From Erwinia sp. 198 (lineage in GTDB: Bacteria; Pseudomonadota; Gammaproteobacteria; Enterobacterales; Enterobacteriaceae), in NCBI RefSeq assembly GCF_003937915.1, contig NZ_RHUM01000003.1, positions 345,673-409,672 on the forward strand: a DNA stretch of 64,000 nt, read 5' to 3'. Within the stretch, counting starts at the first letter, position 1, and every line of letters begins with the position of its first letter. The notes beneath the pieces are model-generated. The model saw only the letters and a program-made list of their open reading frames with translations. It did not search any database and was not told where the DNA came from. The translations under genes and the position numbers were made by a program. Positions 62,555-64,000 of this stretch are shown here, piece after piece.

Positions 62555-63466
62555 ATGAAAGAAGATAATGTGGAAGTCGAGAGTGAAGAACGTGAAGGAG
62601 AAGAGATAGAGGTGGATGAGGAAGCGTTACCCTCGCGTGCGGCGGCCATCCATGAGGAGATCCGCCAGGACGGCGAGAAAGAGCTGGAGCGCGATGGCCT
62701 GGCACTGCTGTTTTCGGCTATTGCCGCGGGACTGTCGATGGGCGCCTCGCTGATGGCCAAAGGGATTTTTCAGGCACACCTTGACGGCGTGCCCGGCGCT
62801 TTCCTGTTGGAAAATCTTGGCTACACCTTTGGTTTTATCATTGTCATTATGGCGCGCCAGCAGCTGTTTACAGAGAACACCGTAACCGCCGTGCTGCCGG
62901 TTATGCACAAACCGACCGGCGGCAATCTGGTCCTGCTGCTGAGGCTGTGGGCCGTAGTGCTGTTCGGCAATTTGATCGGGACGGCACTGGCTTCGTTGGC
63001 CTTTACCCATATGCCGATCTTTGACGATGCCACGCGGCAGGCTTTTGTGGCTATCAGCCAGAAAGTGATGGAAAACACGCCGGGCGAGATGTTCGCCAAT
63101 GCGGTGATCTCCGGCTGGATTATCGCCACGATGGTCTGGATGTTTCCTTACGCCGGCAATGCGAAAATTTGGGTGATTGTCCTGATGACCTGGCTGGTGG
63201 CACTGGGAGACCTGGCGCATATCGTGGTAGGTTCGGTAGAAGTCCTTTATCTGGTCTTTAACGGTCTTATCAGCTGGCAGGAATTTTTATGGCCTTTTGC
63301 TCTTCCTACGCTGGCCGGCAATATTATCGGCGGCACATTTATTTTTGCACTGATTAGCCATGCGCAGATCCGCAACGATATGAGCACCCGTGCTAAAGCG
63401 GAGGCAAAAGCGAAAGCCGAAGCGAAGAAAAAGCGTGATAAAAAAGAGAAGGCTGAAGAAGGCTAA
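62555..63466 (+). CDS. yfdC: FNT-family inner-membrane protein YfdC
   Basis: Inner-membrane protein of 303 residues (E. coli YfdC 310) of the formate/nitrite transporter family, with six helices in the middle (about 55-260) and the conserved SMGASLMAKGIF and NAVISGWIIATMVW blocks. The substrate is unknown. The N-terminus is strongly acidic (EVESEEREGEEIEVDEEA), and the C-terminus is a lysine/alanine/glutamate run with near-repeats of KAEAKA. The frame reaches 62531, but GGAG is well placed for the ATG at 62555, which aligns with the family. It is divergent from ccmA. Confidence 0.92.
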   Translation: MKEDNVEVESEEREGEEIEVDEEALPSRAAAIHEEIRQDGEKELERDGLALLFSAIAAGLSMGASLMAKGIFQAHLDGVPGAFLLENLGYTFGFIIVIMARQQLFTENTVTAVLPVMHKPTGGNLVLLLRLWAVVLFGNLIGTALASLAFTHMPIFDDATRQAFVAISQKVMENTPGEMFANAVISGWIIATMVWMFPYAGNAKIWVIVLMTWLVALGDLAHIVVGSVEVLYLVFNGLISWQEFLWPFALPTLAGNIIGGTFIFALISHAQIRNDMSTRAKAEAKAKAEAKKKRDKKEKAEEG

Positions 63467-63575
63467 CAGGCTGGCTGCAAGCCGCTAACGTTATTGCCAG
63501 GCGGCAGTCGTCTCCCAGGGGGCGCTGCCGTTATCGGCGGGCAGTTCAGAAAAAGCAGGTAGCTATGGGGCAGCT

Positions 63576-63677
63576 TTAGCTGAACAGCGCGAAAGTGTGC
63601 ATATAGAAATTGCTGGCGAAAGCGACATAGGCCAGCCAGACCAGCATGATAATACCGAGCGACAGTTTCAGGGACAT
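63576..63677 (-). CDS. 33-residue single-helix membrane miniprotein
   Basis: A short frame with a very good ribosome site (AAAGAGG five bases before the ATG) encodes 33 residues with one helix, including GIIMLVWLAYVAFASNFYM, a short basic start (MSLKLSL) and an aromatic C-terminal tail. It looks like a real membrane miniprotein of the kind common in enteric bacteria, but I do not recognise a named one. It faces yfdC from 110 bases away on the opposite strand. The 157 bases upstream may hold its promoter. Confidence 0.65.
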   Translation of the reverse strand: MSLKLSLGIIMLVWLAYVAFASNFYMHTFALFS

Positions 63678-63834
63678 AGCGACCTCTTTTATGAGCTAAA
63701 CAAACGGGTAACCTTGCTTGAATTCGCTTTACATTAGTCCTCTGTCAGACCGCAGTTCTTGATCCAGCGCAACTATTTTCCATTAATCGGCTAATGGCTT
63801 CTTTGCTCAACCTTGTGCAGATCAACTCTAATCA

Positions 63835-63922
63835 CTCAACAACTCAACAACTCAACAACTCAACAACTCAGCAACTCAGCAACTCAGCAACTCAGCAACT
63901 CAGCAACTCAGCAACTCAGCAA
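63835..63922. repeat. Eight-base tandem repeat array
   Basis: Eleven head-to-tail units: four CTCAACAA followed by seven CTCAGCAA (88 bases, no interruptions). Copies are identical inside each block, which indicates recent slippage growth. It has no spacers and is not a CRISPR array. A purine-rich stretch and a poly-G run follow. Confidence 0.9.
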
Positions 63923-63974
63923 CTAAGAAAAAAAGAAAAAAAGAAGAAGATAATAAAAGAATCAAATTTGGAGA

Positions 63975-64000
63975 GGGGGGGCGGGGGGGGGGGGGGGGGG
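63975..64000. other. Poly-G run at the window end
   Basis: Seven Gs, one C and then 18 Gs close the window. Such a run next to a simple repeat at the end of a sequence can be a no-signal artefact of two-colour sequencing or a contig end. A real biological G-tract cannot be excluded from this sequence. Confidence 0.7.

Noticed and set aside
63467..63834. tRNA-Arg (argW) expected after yfdC from E. coli
   Set aside because: I searched by eye for the tRNA ends, anticodon and TTCGA arm and found none in the remaining sequence.
63835..63922. CRISPR-like array
   Set aside because: The units are eight bases long and have no spacers; this is a simple tandem repeat.

Overview
The window is chromosomal DNA from a GC-rich member of the Enterobacterales. 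Gene content and order follow the Escherichia coli stretch yfbR-ackA-pta-hisJQMP-purF-accD-pdxB-fabB-aroC-fadIJ-fadL-mlaA-yfdC. The differences (chromosomal fosA, a trehalose operon with a maltoporin-like gene between flk and fabB, the ccm operon between mlaA and yfdC, and no yfcC, yfcE, yfcG, folX, yfcJ or argT in their E. coli places) point to Erwiniaceae (Pantoea, Mixta or Erwinia type). That placement is an inference from protein similarity recalled from memory, not from a search.

Layout. 1-8.2 kb: nucleotide and sugar-phosphate housekeeping (yfbR, yfbS, hxpA, yfbU, yfbV), then ackA-pta acetate metabolism. 8.4-11.8 kb: an unassigned four-helix membrane protein, Nudix yfcD, glutathione transferase yfcF, epimerase-like yfcH, and a possible 28-residue ORF coupled to yfcF. 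11.8-14.9 kb: the basic amino acid/histidine ABC importer hisJQMP, with a candidate sigma-54 promoter and NtrC site. 15-25 kb: ubiX, purF-cvpA with a PurR box, dedD-folC, accD, dedA, truA-usg-pdxB. 25-39 kb: the most variable block, holding fosA, a small secreted protein, ydcJ, a GabP-like permease, an EamA exporter, flk, a rhodanese/MocR divergent pair, and treR-treB-treC-porin with two TreR-like operators. 39-54.6 kb: fatty-acid synthesis and degradation (fabB, fadIJ, fadL, each with a FadR-like site) around mnmC, yfcL, epmC, yfcA, mepA, aroC, prmB, smrB and sixA. 54.6-62.3 kb: mlaA and the cytochrome c maturation genes ccmABCDEFGH plus a separate ccmI. 62.5-64 kb: yfdC, a 33-residue membrane miniprotein, an eight-base tandem repeat, and a poly-G end that may be a sequencing or assembly artefact.

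How the parts work together. Several transcription units read as classic operons: ackA/pta (acetyl-CoA to acetate), hisJQMP (periplasmic uptake), cvpA-purF, folC-dedD, fadI-fadJ, treB-treC-porin (outer-membrane entry, PTS uptake, cytoplasmic hydrolysis) and ccmA to ccmI with four-base stop/start overlaps. No rRNA, tRNA, IS element, prophage or CRISPR array was seen. I found no complete unknown multi-gene system. The best leads are regulatory (nitrogen control of hisJ, autoregulated treR), the single binding protein mixing HisJ and ArgT features, small ORFs, and short intergenic repeats.
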